DNA of 64,000 nt from Muricauda sp. MAR_2010_75 (GTDB taxonomy: Bacteria > Bacteroidota > Bacteroidia > Flavobacteriales > Flavobacteriaceae), in the NCBI RefSeq assembly GCF_000745185.1, contig NZ_JQNJ01000001.1, forward strand, positions 310,001 to 374,000, written 5' to 3'. Below the pieces are notes generated by a model, which was given only the letters and a program-made list of their open reading frames with translations, was not told where the DNA came from and did not search any database. The position numbers and the translations under genes were made by a program. Below are positions 56,301 through 64,000 of this stretch, piece after piece. Every line of letters begins with the position of its first letter. The first letter of the stretch is position 1.

Positions 56301-56781
56301 CCTTTTCGATGATATTTGCTCCTGCCAAAGGAACTCCTGAATCATCCAAAACCGTTCCGCTGACCGTAAAATCTTGAAAAAAAACGGCGTCGGTGTTTGG
56401 TATATGATAGGTTTGATCTTTAAAGACTGTTACTTGTCTGCCAATAATATTGTAACCTAGACCGTACGATTCTAATAAAGAGTCAAGAACGTTAGGTAAG
56501 GTTATATTGTTTTTCTTGAGAGTAATTGAATTATCATTGGGCAAAATACCATCTTTGTAAAAAAAGATGTACTCGCTTTCATCCTGTAACTGGTTGAATA
56601 GTGTCTCTAAACTTACATTTTTAAGGTCAAGATTAAACTTGGTCTGTGAGTAAGAGTGGTTTGCATAGAGAGCGGTTAACCCCAATAATATGTAACAAAG
56701 AAAGGACCTCATTATTTTTATTGAAATGGATTGACCATTTAATTTGCCTAGAACATGGGCAATACTTAAGTAATTATTCAT
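53374..56781 (-). CDS. SusC/RagA TonB-linked outer-membrane transporter
   Basis: From the ATG of MNNYLSIAHVLGKLNGQ the protein has 1135 residues. Order of parts: leader and signal (ending NHSYSQ), STN domain (LDLKNVSLETLFNQLQDE), carboxypeptidase-like domain (FTVSGTVLDDSGVPLAGANI), plug (VVVGYGTQKKSDLTGSVASL to IEILKDASATAIYGSRGANG), and a 22-strand barrel ending TYMLGLTANF. The STN domain shows it also signals to the FecR anti-sigma factor encoded just upstream. Confidence 0.94.
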   Translation of the reverse strand: MNNYLSIAHVLGKLNGQSISIKIMRSFLCYILLGLTALYANHSYSQTKFNLDLKNVSLETLFNQLQDESEYIFFYKDGILPNDNSITLKKNNITLPNVLDSLLESYGLGYNIIGRQVTVFKDQTYHIPNTDAVFFQDFTVSGTVLDDSGVPLAGANIIEKGTTNGTQTDFDGNFSIKVTDGDVILTVSYIGFTTKEIPVNGQSVLNIVLQESTAVLDEIVVVGYGTQKKSDLTGSVASLGQDDMNPGANVSVDQMMLGRAAGVQINQASSAPGGGLAIRIRGSNSLNASNEPLYVIDGFPIDNSPNLGSGGVAEVGQNLSPRNPLNSLNPADVESIEILKDASATAIYGSRGANGVILITTKKGSKGKVNVTYDVYAGIQSVAEKIDVLSTSQYIDAINDLSIAQGNAVVFNNEDISRIGRGTDWQDEVFRSAPLTNHNLAVSGGSENTNYYASFNYFDQEGVVKNTGIKRYTGRINLETKIGNKTQIGLNFNTSLVKDNNNVDGVNTNEQAGPIYSSLLYDPTETIFNDDGTFSQSANLTVNNPVTLINAIISESETNRTFGSAFLNYDFTEDLSGKFNFGTDRQTSRRDIYNTTQTIRGGAAGGIANINVLERSNYLFEYTMTYDKAFNEDHALTVLGGITFQKFSSRFFSGNISGFPTDDIKTNNLALGDTNTDVLSSGKEENTLLSYLGRVNYNLFDKFLFTASIRADGSSRFGENNKWGYFPSFALGYKLDQEEFIPDSFSQFKLRASWGQTGNQEIGNYASQLTFGTGPNVVFGGTISGSVSPQRIPNPDLKWETTEQLNIGLDFGISGGRFSGSLDYFSKESKDLLFDLPLPFASGYSSILTNVGEVKNSGVEFLFNSTNIVTDDFKWDTSLNFSAIKNEVVDLGRIESIVTGSVQAVGNTAIIQEGDPLASYYGYVVTGIFQEGDDIANSPQPTAQPGFPIFEDRNGDGAITPTDQTIIGTPYPDFTYGIQNSISYKNLTLDFFFQGQAGVDLLNINLIESLYPANFRRNRLAHQILDRWTPQNTGAKWPSGVNPNAYGAGKVNTLTIQDASYLRLKNVRLSYNVPVQNIDFLNSLQVYVTGQNLFTITDYVGFDPEANSFGRSNVRIDYSSYPLATTYMLGLTANF

Positions 56782-56873
56782 AATTTTAGAGTTCAGTTTA
56801 GTTATTACTTCGGTAATACATTTTACCGGCAGATGCGCCAACATCTGTCGGTTTTCATTTCATTCTGTATATT

Positions 56874-57950
56874 TTATTTCATAGGCACTGTATCTTTTAA
56901 ATTTAACTTGGTGGAGGCCAGTATGATTTTGTCGGTTTGATATTCCGCAAAAAAGTTAGATGCTTCTCCTATAGTTTGTATGACTTGCCCCAGATTTTCC
57001 TTTAAGTCAAGTTTTCCAGAAAATGTTTCTGTTTTTAAATGATTTTCCTTTATGAAAATTTCCACACCATAATATCTCGACAATTTTGTGGTGATATATT
57101 CCAAATCACGGTTTTTCAGATTTAGGAAGCCTTCTCTCCACCCAAAATATTCATCAATGTTCACATCGTGCATTTCTATTTCTTTGGTTTTGGTATTATA
57201 GCCAGCCATTGTGCCCGGGGCCATCTTAAAAGACTTTTCGTCATCATGGTCATAGGTCACCAAAACACTGCCGCTCTTAAGAACTGTACTAGCCATTTCA
57301 TCATCGGGATAAGTGCTGACATTGAAAACGGTTCCCAATACATTGATCTCCTGATTGGTCGAGATCACCCGAAAGGGTTTTGATGGGTTATGTGCAACTT
57401 CGAATATGGCCTCACCTTCGAGAAAGACCTCCCGCTCCTTATCCCTGAAAAACGCAGGGTAGATAAGCCTAGACCCTGAATTTATCCATATTTTCGTTCC
57501 ATCAGAAAGGGTCACGTCGGTACGTTTTCCAAAGGGCACCAGTATCGTGTTGAATACAGGTTTTTTTTCATCTTCTATAGTTTGTCTATATTTTTCACCT
57601 GTTCCCACGTGCAGATCTTTTCCCGTTGACGAGTACCTTAATGTGTTGTTCTTTTCATTTAGTTGAATTTTTTCTCTCTCTCCGAGCACCACGATTACTT
57701 GGCTGCTACTGCCAAAGTCAACAATTGATTTATTTTCATCAATATAATCCTGCAATGACTGTTCGCTAGATTTGTCAAAAACGGTAAAAACAGCAAACAA
57801 CAGCGCTATCGATGCCGCCGCACCGTACAACAACGTTGCCCTTCGTTGCCTTTTTGCATTTTTTCTTAGAAGTTTGGCCGATCTTATAATACGGCTCTTA
57901 AGCTTTGTCCGCTCTAAGTCGGAAAGTGGTTCGTTCTCGCTAAAGTTCAT
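56874..57950 (-). CDS. FecR-type anti-sigma factor
   Basis: A 358-residue inner-membrane regulator: cytoplasmic N-terminus, one membrane helix (LLYGAAASIALLFAVFTVF near 41-59), periplasmic FecR domain (FGKRTDVTLSDGTKIWINSG, then REVFLEGEAIFEVAHNPSKP) and a C-terminal STN-like DUF4974 domain (YYGVEIFIKENHLKTETFSG). It relays SusC occupancy to the ECF sigma factor encoded before it. Confidence 0.92.
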   Translation of the reverse strand: MNFSENEPLSDLERTKLKSRIIRSAKLLRKNAKRQRRATLLYGAAASIALLFAVFTVFDKSSEQSLQDYIDENKSIVDFGSSSQVIVVLGEREKIQLNEKNNTLRYSSTGKDLHVGTGEKYRQTIEDEKKPVFNTILVPFGKRTDVTLSDGTKIWINSGSRLIYPAFFRDKEREVFLEGEAIFEVAHNPSKPFRVISTNQEINVLGTVFNVSTYPDDEMASTVLKSGSVLVTYDHDDEKSFKMAPGTMAGYNTKTKEIEMHDVNIDEYFGWREGFLNLKNRDLEYITTKLSRYYGVEIFIKENHLKTETFSGKLDLKENLGQVIQTIGEASNFFAEYQTDKIILASTKLNLKDTVPMK

Positions 57951-58040
57951 ACTTTATTTGTAATTATGGGGTAAATGGAACTTACCGTCCATATATAAGA
58001 GGGCAGTTTTTGATATTTATAGACAAAAAAAAACGCTTTT

Positions 58041-58640
58041 TTAAAAGAACAATGTTAAGGCCGTGTCGCGGATCGTTTTTAACGTTCTGTAAACCAGCGT
58101 TCTGGCAGAAGCAACAGAAAGTCCCAAATCTCCGGCGATCTGTTGATATGTCTTTTCTTGGGCGAAACGAAGTCGAAGTATCTTTCGTTGATGATCCGTT
58201 AAATTAACCATTATTTTTTTTAGCCTCTTTGACAGTTCATTTTCTTTTTCATCTTCGATCATTTCTTCCTCATGTGAAATAACCGTCAGGCCTGCAGTAG
58301 AGTAACTATTGTTAAAGGTTTCCAATTCGCTCTCCAAACTCTTGATCTTATGGTCGCTTTGCTTAATGAGTTTTCTTTTAAGGGACATTATCAAATAGGC
58401 CTCTATGTTTTTGACATCCGATAATTTCTTGTGGTATCTATAAAGGTCTAGAAAAAGATTGTGGATTTCATCTTGAACTTTAGCTCTATCTCCACTGATT
58501 TTGTACCCATAGGCAAAAAGTTTGTCAACGTAAAGGTCATATAGAGACCCCAAAGATGCCAAACAGCCTTTCTTCAGATCTTTCCAGAGCAGTTTCTCTA
58601 TAGAGTCTAGTACTTGGTCTATTTTTTTTTCTCTTCCCAT
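58041..58640 (-). CDS. ECF sigma-70 factor of the SusC/FecR system
   Basis: From the ATG of MGREKKIDQVLDS a 199-residue sigma factor. Region 2 reads LYDLYVDKLFAYGYKISGDR then VQDEIHNLFLDLY, and region 4 LTDHQRKILRLRFAQEKTYQ with the HTH AGDLGLSVASARTLVYRTLK. It would transcribe the SusC/SusD operon when released by FecR. It heads the leftward set and is divergent from the second sulfatase operon. Confidence 0.92.
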   Translation of the reverse strand: MGREKKIDQVLDSIEKLLWKDLKKGCLASLGSLYDLYVDKLFAYGYKISGDRAKVQDEIHNLFLDLYRYHKKLSDVKNIEAYLIMSLKRKLIKQSDHKIKSLESELETFNNSYSTAGLTVISHEEEMIEDEKENELSKRLKKIMVNLTDHQRKILRLRFAQEKTYQQIAGDLGLSVASARTLVYRTLKTIRDTALTLFF

Positions 58641-58933
58641 TGATACCGTAATCCAAATGGTATGGCAAATTTGCCGATTGACAAAATCATAATTAGTAAA
58701 TGGAATATTATCATGTCCCATTATTGAAATTATCGCAACTAATGTATAAAAAAAATAAAGAATTGATAACAATGATAAATTTTTTTACAAATTAACTTTT
58801 TAATGATATGAGAAGTTGGGTGCCCAGCTCAAAAGGGCTAAGAGTGTCAAGAAAACAAAAAATGATGTCTATAAAAAAAGGGTTTTCATCTCTTACTAAA
58901 AATGGGCGACCAACAAGTTAAAACTCTGCAGAC

Positions 58934-60670
58934 ATGAAAAGTCATCTTAAAAAAATAGGTCAAGGAACGACTAGGTTGTTGCTTATGGTTGCCATCTTAT
59001 TGGTTTTTCTTATGTGTAAGGTGATGTTTTCTCAGCAAAGCCCGAATATAGTTTGGATAGTATGCGAGGATATTTCCCCTTTTTTGGAAGTATATGGCGA
59101 TTCAATTGCGAAAACCCCTAACATAAATGCTCTGGCTCAAGATGCGGTTGTTTTTACAAAAGCATATACCACGTCCGGGGTATGCGCACCTAGTAGATCA
59201 TCCATTATTACCGGCATGCATGCAATTTCTATAGGCACACAACACATGCGCACCCTTTCTAACTCAACAATTTTTATGCCGGAAGGCCTGCCAAGCTATT
59301 CAGCCGTTTTGCCGGACAATGTAAAGGCTTTTCCTGAATATCTAAGGGCACGGGGCTATTATACGACAAACAACTATAAAGAAGATTATCAGTTTGAAGT
59401 GCCGGTTACAGTTTGGGATGACAGTAGCCCAGCGGCTTCTTATGAATATAGGCCTAAAAACGTTCCGTTCTTCAGTGTGTTCAACTTGGCTGTCACACAC
59501 GAATCAAAGTTGATGGCGTCGCCAGACAGCATTTTTTTCGACCCCAATGACATGAAGTTGCCTCCATATTACGTCGATACCGAAACTGTGCGCAAAGATA
59601 TGGCAGTTCTCTATACCCGTATCGAACAAATGGATCAGGCTGTGGGCGAGATTGTTGACAAGTTAAAAAAAGATCAAGTCTATGATGACTCTTATGTGAT
59701 ATTTTTTAGCGATCATGGTGGATGCATGCCTTGGACCAAGCGGGAAATTCTTGAAAGGGGGACGCATATACCTTTAATCATTAAATTTCCCAAAAACCGT
59801 TTTTCCGGCACCAAAGACGATAGGTTGATCAGTGCAGTGGACTTGGCACCAACAATGCTTTCCATAGCGGGTATCAAGCCTCCCGACCATCTTCAGGGAA
59901 CCGCTTTTCTGGGGGCATACAAATCTTCGGAAGGAAGAAAGTATGTCTTTGCGGCGAGAGACCGTATGGCAAATAAATATGATAGGGTACGGTCTGTGAG
60001 CGACGGTGACTTCAGGTATGTGTACAACTTTATGCCAGAACTCCCCAAATACCAAGACCTGCAATACAGAAAGGGCATACCCACGATGAAAGAAATATTG
60101 GAACTCTATAAAGAGGGAAATTTAGATAACCCCTATCTGTTGGACTGGTTTGCCGGAAATAAACCTTCCGAAGAACTCTATCACACGAAAATGGATCCCA
60201 ATGAGTTGTTAAATATTGCGGAAGAGCCCCAATATGCGGCAAAAAAGAAAGAACTTAAAGAAACTCTTTTTGATTGGATAACAAAAGTGGGCGACCTATC
60301 CTCGGTCGGCGAAAAAGAGATGGTATTCAACAATTGGTGGAAAAACACAAAGGAACCTCCTAAAACATCTCCCCCGAAAATAATAGGTAACAAAAATGGG
60401 GTTACTATAGAATGTGCTACTAAAGGAGCTTCGATCGGTTATCGCATAGTTGACCAAGGTGACCTCCTTGACGCGAAATCAAGGCGTAGGGCCAAAAGTT
60501 GGGATTTTGGTTTTACAATCGACCAAGAAAAGACCATTGAACTTGTTGATGTGCACAAGCCATGGAAGATCTACCTAGGAGAAACCATTAATTTGGAAAA
60601 GGGACAGACACTTATCATCAATGCCCATAGAATCGGGTATTTGCCCAATGAAGTGACCTATACATATTAG
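58934..60670 (+). CDS. Sulfatase with an extra C-terminal beta domain
   Basis: A 578-residue secreted or membrane-anchored sulfatase (helix LLLMVAILLVFLMCKVMF). The motif GVCAPSRSS contains Cys84 for formylglycine; metal-site segments are IVWIVCEDISP and VIFFSDHGGCMPW. After about residue 480 there is an added domain (PPKIIGNKNGVTIECATKGA to GQTLIINAHRIGYLP) like the C-terminal beta-sandwich of chitobiase-type enzymes. It is related to heparan-N-sulfatase-like (S1_8 type) enzymes by general appearance, a tentative call. First gene of the rightward set. Confidence 0.88.
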   Translation: MKSHLKKIGQGTTRLLLMVAILLVFLMCKVMFSQQSPNIVWIVCEDISPFLEVYGDSIAKTPNINALAQDAVVFTKAYTTSGVCAPSRSSIITGMHAISIGTQHMRTLSNSTIFMPEGLPSYSAVLPDNVKAFPEYLRARGYYTTNNYKEDYQFEVPVTVWDDSSPAASYEYRPKNVPFFSVFNLAVTHESKLMASPDSIFFDPNDMKLPPYYVDTETVRKDMAVLYTRIEQMDQAVGEIVDKLKKDQVYDDSYVIFFSDHGGCMPWTKREILERGTHIPLIIKFPKNRFSGTKDDRLISAVDLAPTMLSIAGIKPPDHLQGTAFLGAYKSSEGRKYVFAARDRMANKYDRVRSVSDGDFRYVYNFMPELPKYQDLQYRKGIPTMKEILELYKEGNLDNPYLLDWFAGNKPSEELYHTKMDPNELLNIAEEPQYAAKKKELKETLFDWITKVGDLSSVGEKEMVFNNWWKNTKEPPKTSPPKIIGNKNGVTIECATKGASIGYRIVDQGDLLDAKSRRRAKSWDFGFTIDQEKTIELVDVHKPWKIYLGETINLEKGQTLIINAHRIGYLPNEVTYTY

Positions 60671-60704
60671 AATTTTAACAAAAATTATATAAATCAATTT
60701 AACT

Positions 60705-61592
60705 ATGAAGAAAATCAATCGCTTATTTTTTGGAACGGCATTTTTGTCATTGCTATTGTTCGCCTCCTGCTCGGACACATCTTTTGAGGAAGAAAACCTG
60801 AATGCTTCCAAAAACCTAACCGAGTCGGATAAAGTATCGCTGTTCGGCAACATGTCCGAAGACATTCAATTTGATGGTTACTACGTAGGGGCGGACACCT
60901 TACTTTTTGATTATCGGACCACCAGTATTCTGGATGTGCCCCCAGTATACCCAGAAACAATCACAAACGACGAACCCATATGGTTTATCAACGGTGCCGG
61001 CAACGATGTGACAAGACAGTTCAAAAGCATGCTTGAAATTGCAGAATTTACAGGTCGCCCCGTTGTTGGCATACACAATGGCACCAAAGGAGGAAAACTG
61101 GATGCTCTTGAAATCATCTTGCCCACCAACGAGGTCGTGGAGGCCGCTATTGAAAAGAGTGTGCTCGAAATCATTGATACAGAGACCAGGGTACTTTTGT
61201 TGGGACACAGTCAGGGGGCCTTTCACTTGGCCAGATCACTACGTTCGCTGGAAAACCAGCTTTCGAACAGCCAATTGGGCCAACTCATGGTAGAAACATC
61301 GGGTGGTGCAGGTATGTGGTTCCCCCGAGGCCCCCAATATGTCCATTATGCCAACGAAGGTGACCCAGCCCCAAAGTTGCACGGAGTGCTCACCCCGGGC
61401 GCATTACCTGGAAATAGAAGCGTTATCTTGATTTTTGATGACGAATGGTATGATATCCCACCTGAGATTGACACCCCTTTTACACGAGTACATGCCCAAA
61501 TCGTTTATTTGCGGAATCGACTGACTTTTGCCGAGGCTCGGACCTATGCCCCTTTGTTCGGCAGCAAAAAGATCAACTTGGATAATCTATAA
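60705..61592 (+). CDS. Lipoprotein with serine-hydrolase-like elbow
   Basis: A 295-residue lipoprotein (FASC, Cys22). The body looks like an alpha/beta hydrolase: strand PIWFINGAGND, then VVGIHNGTKGGK, and VLLLGHSQGAFHLARSLRSL with GHSQG as nucleophile elbow. It resembles no named esterase I recognise. It lies 34 bases after the sulfatase and 10 before the esterase, so it acts in the same pathway, perhaps as a lipase or deacylase. Confidence 0.65.
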   Translation: MKKINRLFFGTAFLSLLLFASCSDTSFEEENLNASKNLTESDKVSLFGNMSEDIQFDGYYVGADTLLFDYRTTSILDVPPVYPETITNDEPIWFINGAGNDVTRQFKSMLEIAEFTGRPVVGIHNGTKGGKLDALEIILPTNEVVEAAIEKSVLEIIDTETRVLLLGHSQGAFHLARSLRSLENQLSNSQLGQLMVETSGGAGMWFPRGPQYVHYANEGDPAPKLHGVLTPGALPGNRSVILIFDDEWYDIPPEIDTPFTRVHAQIVYLRNRLTFAEARTYAPLFGSKKINLDNL

Positions 61593-61602
61593 ATAACAAA
61601 AA

Positions 61603-62484
61603 ATGAAAAAATCAAGAAGTTCTATTACTTCAATTGCCATAACTCTACTAAGCACGATGTTTTGTTTTGGCCAGGGAAAAGTTTTGGAAGGACAGTCGGT
61701 AAAAAGCGCCATTTTGGGCAAAGAGGTTGATTATACCGTTTATTTGCCAACCGGTTATGATGACTCTACAAGAAGCTACCCTGTAATCTATCTTTTGCAC
61801 GGTTATGGGGGTGATGAAAATGTTTGGGTACAATATGGGCTTATAGACCATTTCATGGATTCTGCCATTGAGAAGGCACAAATCCCTCCTTCAATTGTAA
61901 TAATGCCTGATGGAGGGCAGTATTTTTACATCAATGATTTCCAAGGCAATTCAAGGTTTGAAGATATGTTCTTTCAAGAATTTATACCAATGGTCGAAAA
62001 AACCTATAGGATTAAAAAGACAAAGGAACACCGGGCCGTTGTAGGCAATTCAATGGGTGGCTATGGCGCCTTTTTGTATGGGGTGAAACACCATGATATG
62101 TTCGGTACCTGTGTGCCACTCAGTGCGGCAATTATTTCAATGGATGATCCAATGACCAAAAACCCCATGTGGAAAGGACTGGCTAAAAACCTTTATGGGA
62201 TGGATGTAGATTCTGAAAACCCGGATACTAGCCATTGGGATGCCAACAACCCCATGAAATTGATTAATACAATAGCAAAGGATAACCTGAAATTAAGACT
62301 TTACTTTAACATCGGCGATGATGATTTTCTATATACAGGTAATGCCGCGGCCCATGTCTCATTACGAAACATGAAAATAGACCATGAGTTCCGCATCATT
62401 GATGGTGGGCATGATTGGACATTTTGGCGGTCCTCTATCCCCGATTTTCTAAAATATATAGGGCTGGGCTTTATGAGACAGTGA
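61603..62484 (+). CDS. Secreted esterase (FrmB/XynZ-like)
   Basis: A 293-residue protein with signal peptide (cut near CFGQ). Esterase D-type motifs: YTVYLPTGYDDSTRSYPVIY, LLHGYGGDENVW, nucleophile VVGNSMGGYGAFLYG, and late His in IDGGHDWTFWRSS. It belongs to the same broad family as the protein at 49115 but is clearly different in sequence. Third gene of the rightward operon; probably removes acyl substituents from the polysaccharide. Confidence 0.88.
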   Translation: MKKSRSSITSIAITLLSTMFCFGQGKVLEGQSVKSAILGKEVDYTVYLPTGYDDSTRSYPVIYLLHGYGGDENVWVQYGLIDHFMDSAIEKAQIPPSIVIMPDGGQYFYINDFQGNSRFEDMFFQEFIPMVEKTYRIKKTKEHRAVVGNSMGGYGAFLYGVKHHDMFGTCVPLSAAIISMDDPMTKNPMWKGLAKNLYGMDVDSENPDTSHWDANNPMKLINTIAKDNLKLRLYFNIGDDDFLYTGNAAAHVSLRNMKIDHEFRIIDGGHDWTFWRSSIPDFLKYIGLGFMRQ

Positions 62485-62675
62485 ACTTAAAACAGGGAGA
62501 GAGCCAAGCCCCATGCGGGCAGGCACTATGCGTAATCTTCATTTCCCGTTATATTGGAAAAACAACGCGCCTTGCCCTAGGGGTTTGGTCTCTATTCCCT
62601 TTCGCTTTGGACTTACTACATTTGACTGGACATTGAGAAAAGAGCATGTTGACTGTTTGAATTAACTTTGAAAAC

Positions 62676-62985
62676 ATGTCAAAACAAAAAAGAGAGTACA
62701 CAATGGAGTTCAAGCAAAAGGCTGTCGAACTGAGCCATGCAAGGGGCAATGCAGCAGAGGTATGTAGGGAACTTGGGCTGAACCCCTCGGTATTGGGACG
62801 CTGGCGCAGGGAGGCCAAAAAAAATGGGGAGAACAGTTTTTTCCCGGAAAGGGGAACCCCAAGCTTACTGATGAACAAAGGGAGATAAACCTAGCTCAAG
62901 AAAAAACTGAGGAGCGTGGAGATCGAGCGCGATATCCTAAAAAAGGCAATAGCCATCTTCTCCTAGGGCGACAGGAAAAATATAG
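62676..62985 (+). pseudogene. IS3 OrfA, frameshifted
   Basis: Begins MSKQKREYTMEFKQKAVELS with the HTH (GNAAEVCRELGLNPSVLGRW). The frame slips after ENSFF (SLLMNKGR then stop); the family sequence goes on in other frames (LTDEQREIN; LRSVEIERDILKKAIAIFS) with a further one-base change at 62899. Confidence 0.8.
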
Positions 62986-63866
62986 GTTCATAAAACACCA
63001 CAGGTTCAAATTTCCTGTCGGGAAGATGTGCAAAATGTTCAAGATAAGCAAAAGTGGGTATTACAATTGGTTGAACCGGGCCTTCCAGAAGATGGTTGGA
63101 GAACGAGGCCCTGACGGTGGCCATACATGGTATTTTCAAGGACAGCTTTGGGAGTTACGGGGCACCAAGGATCCAGGATGAGCTCTTGAAAAGGGGATAT
63201 GGGGCCTCAAGACCGAGGGAGGCCAGGATAGTGAGGGCCAACAGGCTTTTCGCCAAAAGAAAGAGAAAGTTCAGGGTCACCACGGACAGCAGACACGATT
63301 ATCCGATAGCGCCCAATATATTGGATCGTGACTTTACGGTACACAGGAAAAACCAGGTATGGGTATCCGACATGACCCGCATAAGGACCGGTGAGGGATG
63401 GATGTACCTGACGGTGATCATGGACCCGTTCCAACGAAAGGTCGTTGGAAGGTCGATGGGCAAGACCTTGGGGACTGCCGACACCATAATTCCCGCTTGG
63501 AAGATGGCGATAAGGTCGAACAATACCACGGACAGGCTTATTTTCCATTCCGATAGGAACTCACAATATGCCAGTTACGAGTTTGCCGATATCCTTAAAG
63601 AGCATAATGGTCCAGTGGTACAATCAATGAGCCGAAAAGGGAACTGCTGGGACAAGGCAGTGGCGGAATCCTTCTTCAAGAGCTTGAAGGTCGAATGGGT
63701 GTACCATCAAAACTATAGCTTCAGGTCCGAAGCGGAACTATCGATATTCGAGTGGATAGAGACCTGGTACAATAGAAGCAGGACACGCTCGACATTGGAC
63801 TATAAAACAATAGAGGAATTTGAAAACGAAATGTATAACCAAAAATCAGAGGCATCAGAGGCATGA
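62970..63866 (+). pseudogene. IS3 OrfB, partly intact integrase core
   Basis: From KYRFIKHHRFKFPVGKMCKM the OrfB sequence can be followed to a slip near 63098. A 256-residue frame then runs from 63096 with QVWVSDMTRIRTGEGWMYL, LIFHSDRNSQYASY and GNCWDKAVAESFFKSLKVEW, that is, all DDE residues (Asp, Asp, Glu). The usual RGSQY is NSQY here. A stop (TAG for CAG) lies between OrfA and OrfB near 62965. Confidence 0.8.
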
Positions 63867-64000
63867 CTCTTAACTGGTTGTCCATTTTTTTGTTGCAAGC
63901 CCAGTTTACACGGCTTATCCACTTGGGCATAGCTGACGAAATTGGCGTTATATGCTTAAGAAAGTTGGAGATATAAGCTAGTTGGGCACAATCTGGAAAA

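Larger units (their letters stand above)
62627..63884 (+). mobile_element. Degenerate IS3-family element (ends approximate)
   Basis: Transposase remnants bounded by weak inverted repeats that share TGGACA and then AG, AAGAG and CATG at matching spacing (from 62627, and from 63884 on the other strand). It is a different IS3 subtype from the copies at 31917 and 46470. Confidence 0.6.

Overview
The window reads as chromosome of a marine member of the Bacteroidota, most likely Flavobacteriaceae (a Muricauda/Allomuricauda-type genome would fit). The signs are a SusC/SusD pair with FecR and an ECF sigma factor, a type III glutamine synthetase, an IcmF fused mutase, the DUF4266/DUF3570/ApbE gene set, promoters of the TAnnTTTG type, A/T-rich leaders without clear Shine-Dalgarno sites, and sulfatases. 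The genus is an inference; no rRNA gene is present.

Left part (1-27.6 kb) is mostly housekeeping core. It starts with the end of an outer-membrane barrel gene, then small lipoproteins, an Lrp/AsnC regulator, the IcmF-type acyl-CoA mutase, purU, pyrF and prfA, and a small membrane protein coupled to an ABC ATPase. A leftward redox locus follows (Rieske, thioredoxin, ApbE, DUF4266, DUF3570), then purM, two unrelated glutamine synthetases set head to head, a Na+/Ca2+ exchanger, a BlaI-M56 pair whose M56 tail carries two SusC-plug-like repeats, a DUF885 lipoprotein and apt.

Middle part (27.6-37.3 kb) is accessory and decaying. A small mobilizable element (large serine recombinase, MobA-type relaxase, MobC, a candidate oriT) sits against a tRNA-Arg(ACG) gene, and the recombinase reading frame ends inside that tRNA. 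An IS3 element with a one-base loss at its frameshift run follows. Next is a broken ABC permease/M1-like pseudopeptidase gene with an in-frame amber stop and a frameshift, and only the last ~32 codons of its ABC ATPase partner.

From 37.5 to 46.1 kb there is a leftward efflux operon (thioesterase, TolC, HlyD-type adaptor, RND pump) divergent from a TetR gene, then a frameshifted LpxL-like acyltransferase pseudogene and a second TetR gene. From 48 to 62.5 kb lies a polysaccharide-utilization-type locus: ECF sigma, FecR, SusC, SusD, sulfatase, esterase and aldose-1-epimerase-like genes run leftward, and sulfatase, serine-hydrolase-like lipoprotein and esterase genes run rightward. It is bordered by two degenerate IS3 copies (46470-47694 and about 62627-63884). 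No glycoside hydrolase or polysaccharide lyase is visible here, so the locus looks specialised for desulfation and deacylation, or incomplete.

No CRISPR array, rRNA, phage module or metabolite riboswitch was found by eye. The candidates closest to an unusual system are the redox locus at 13.4-16.9 kb, the M56 protein with plug-like repeats, and several unannotated small ORFs (24849, 26939, 29301, 30024).
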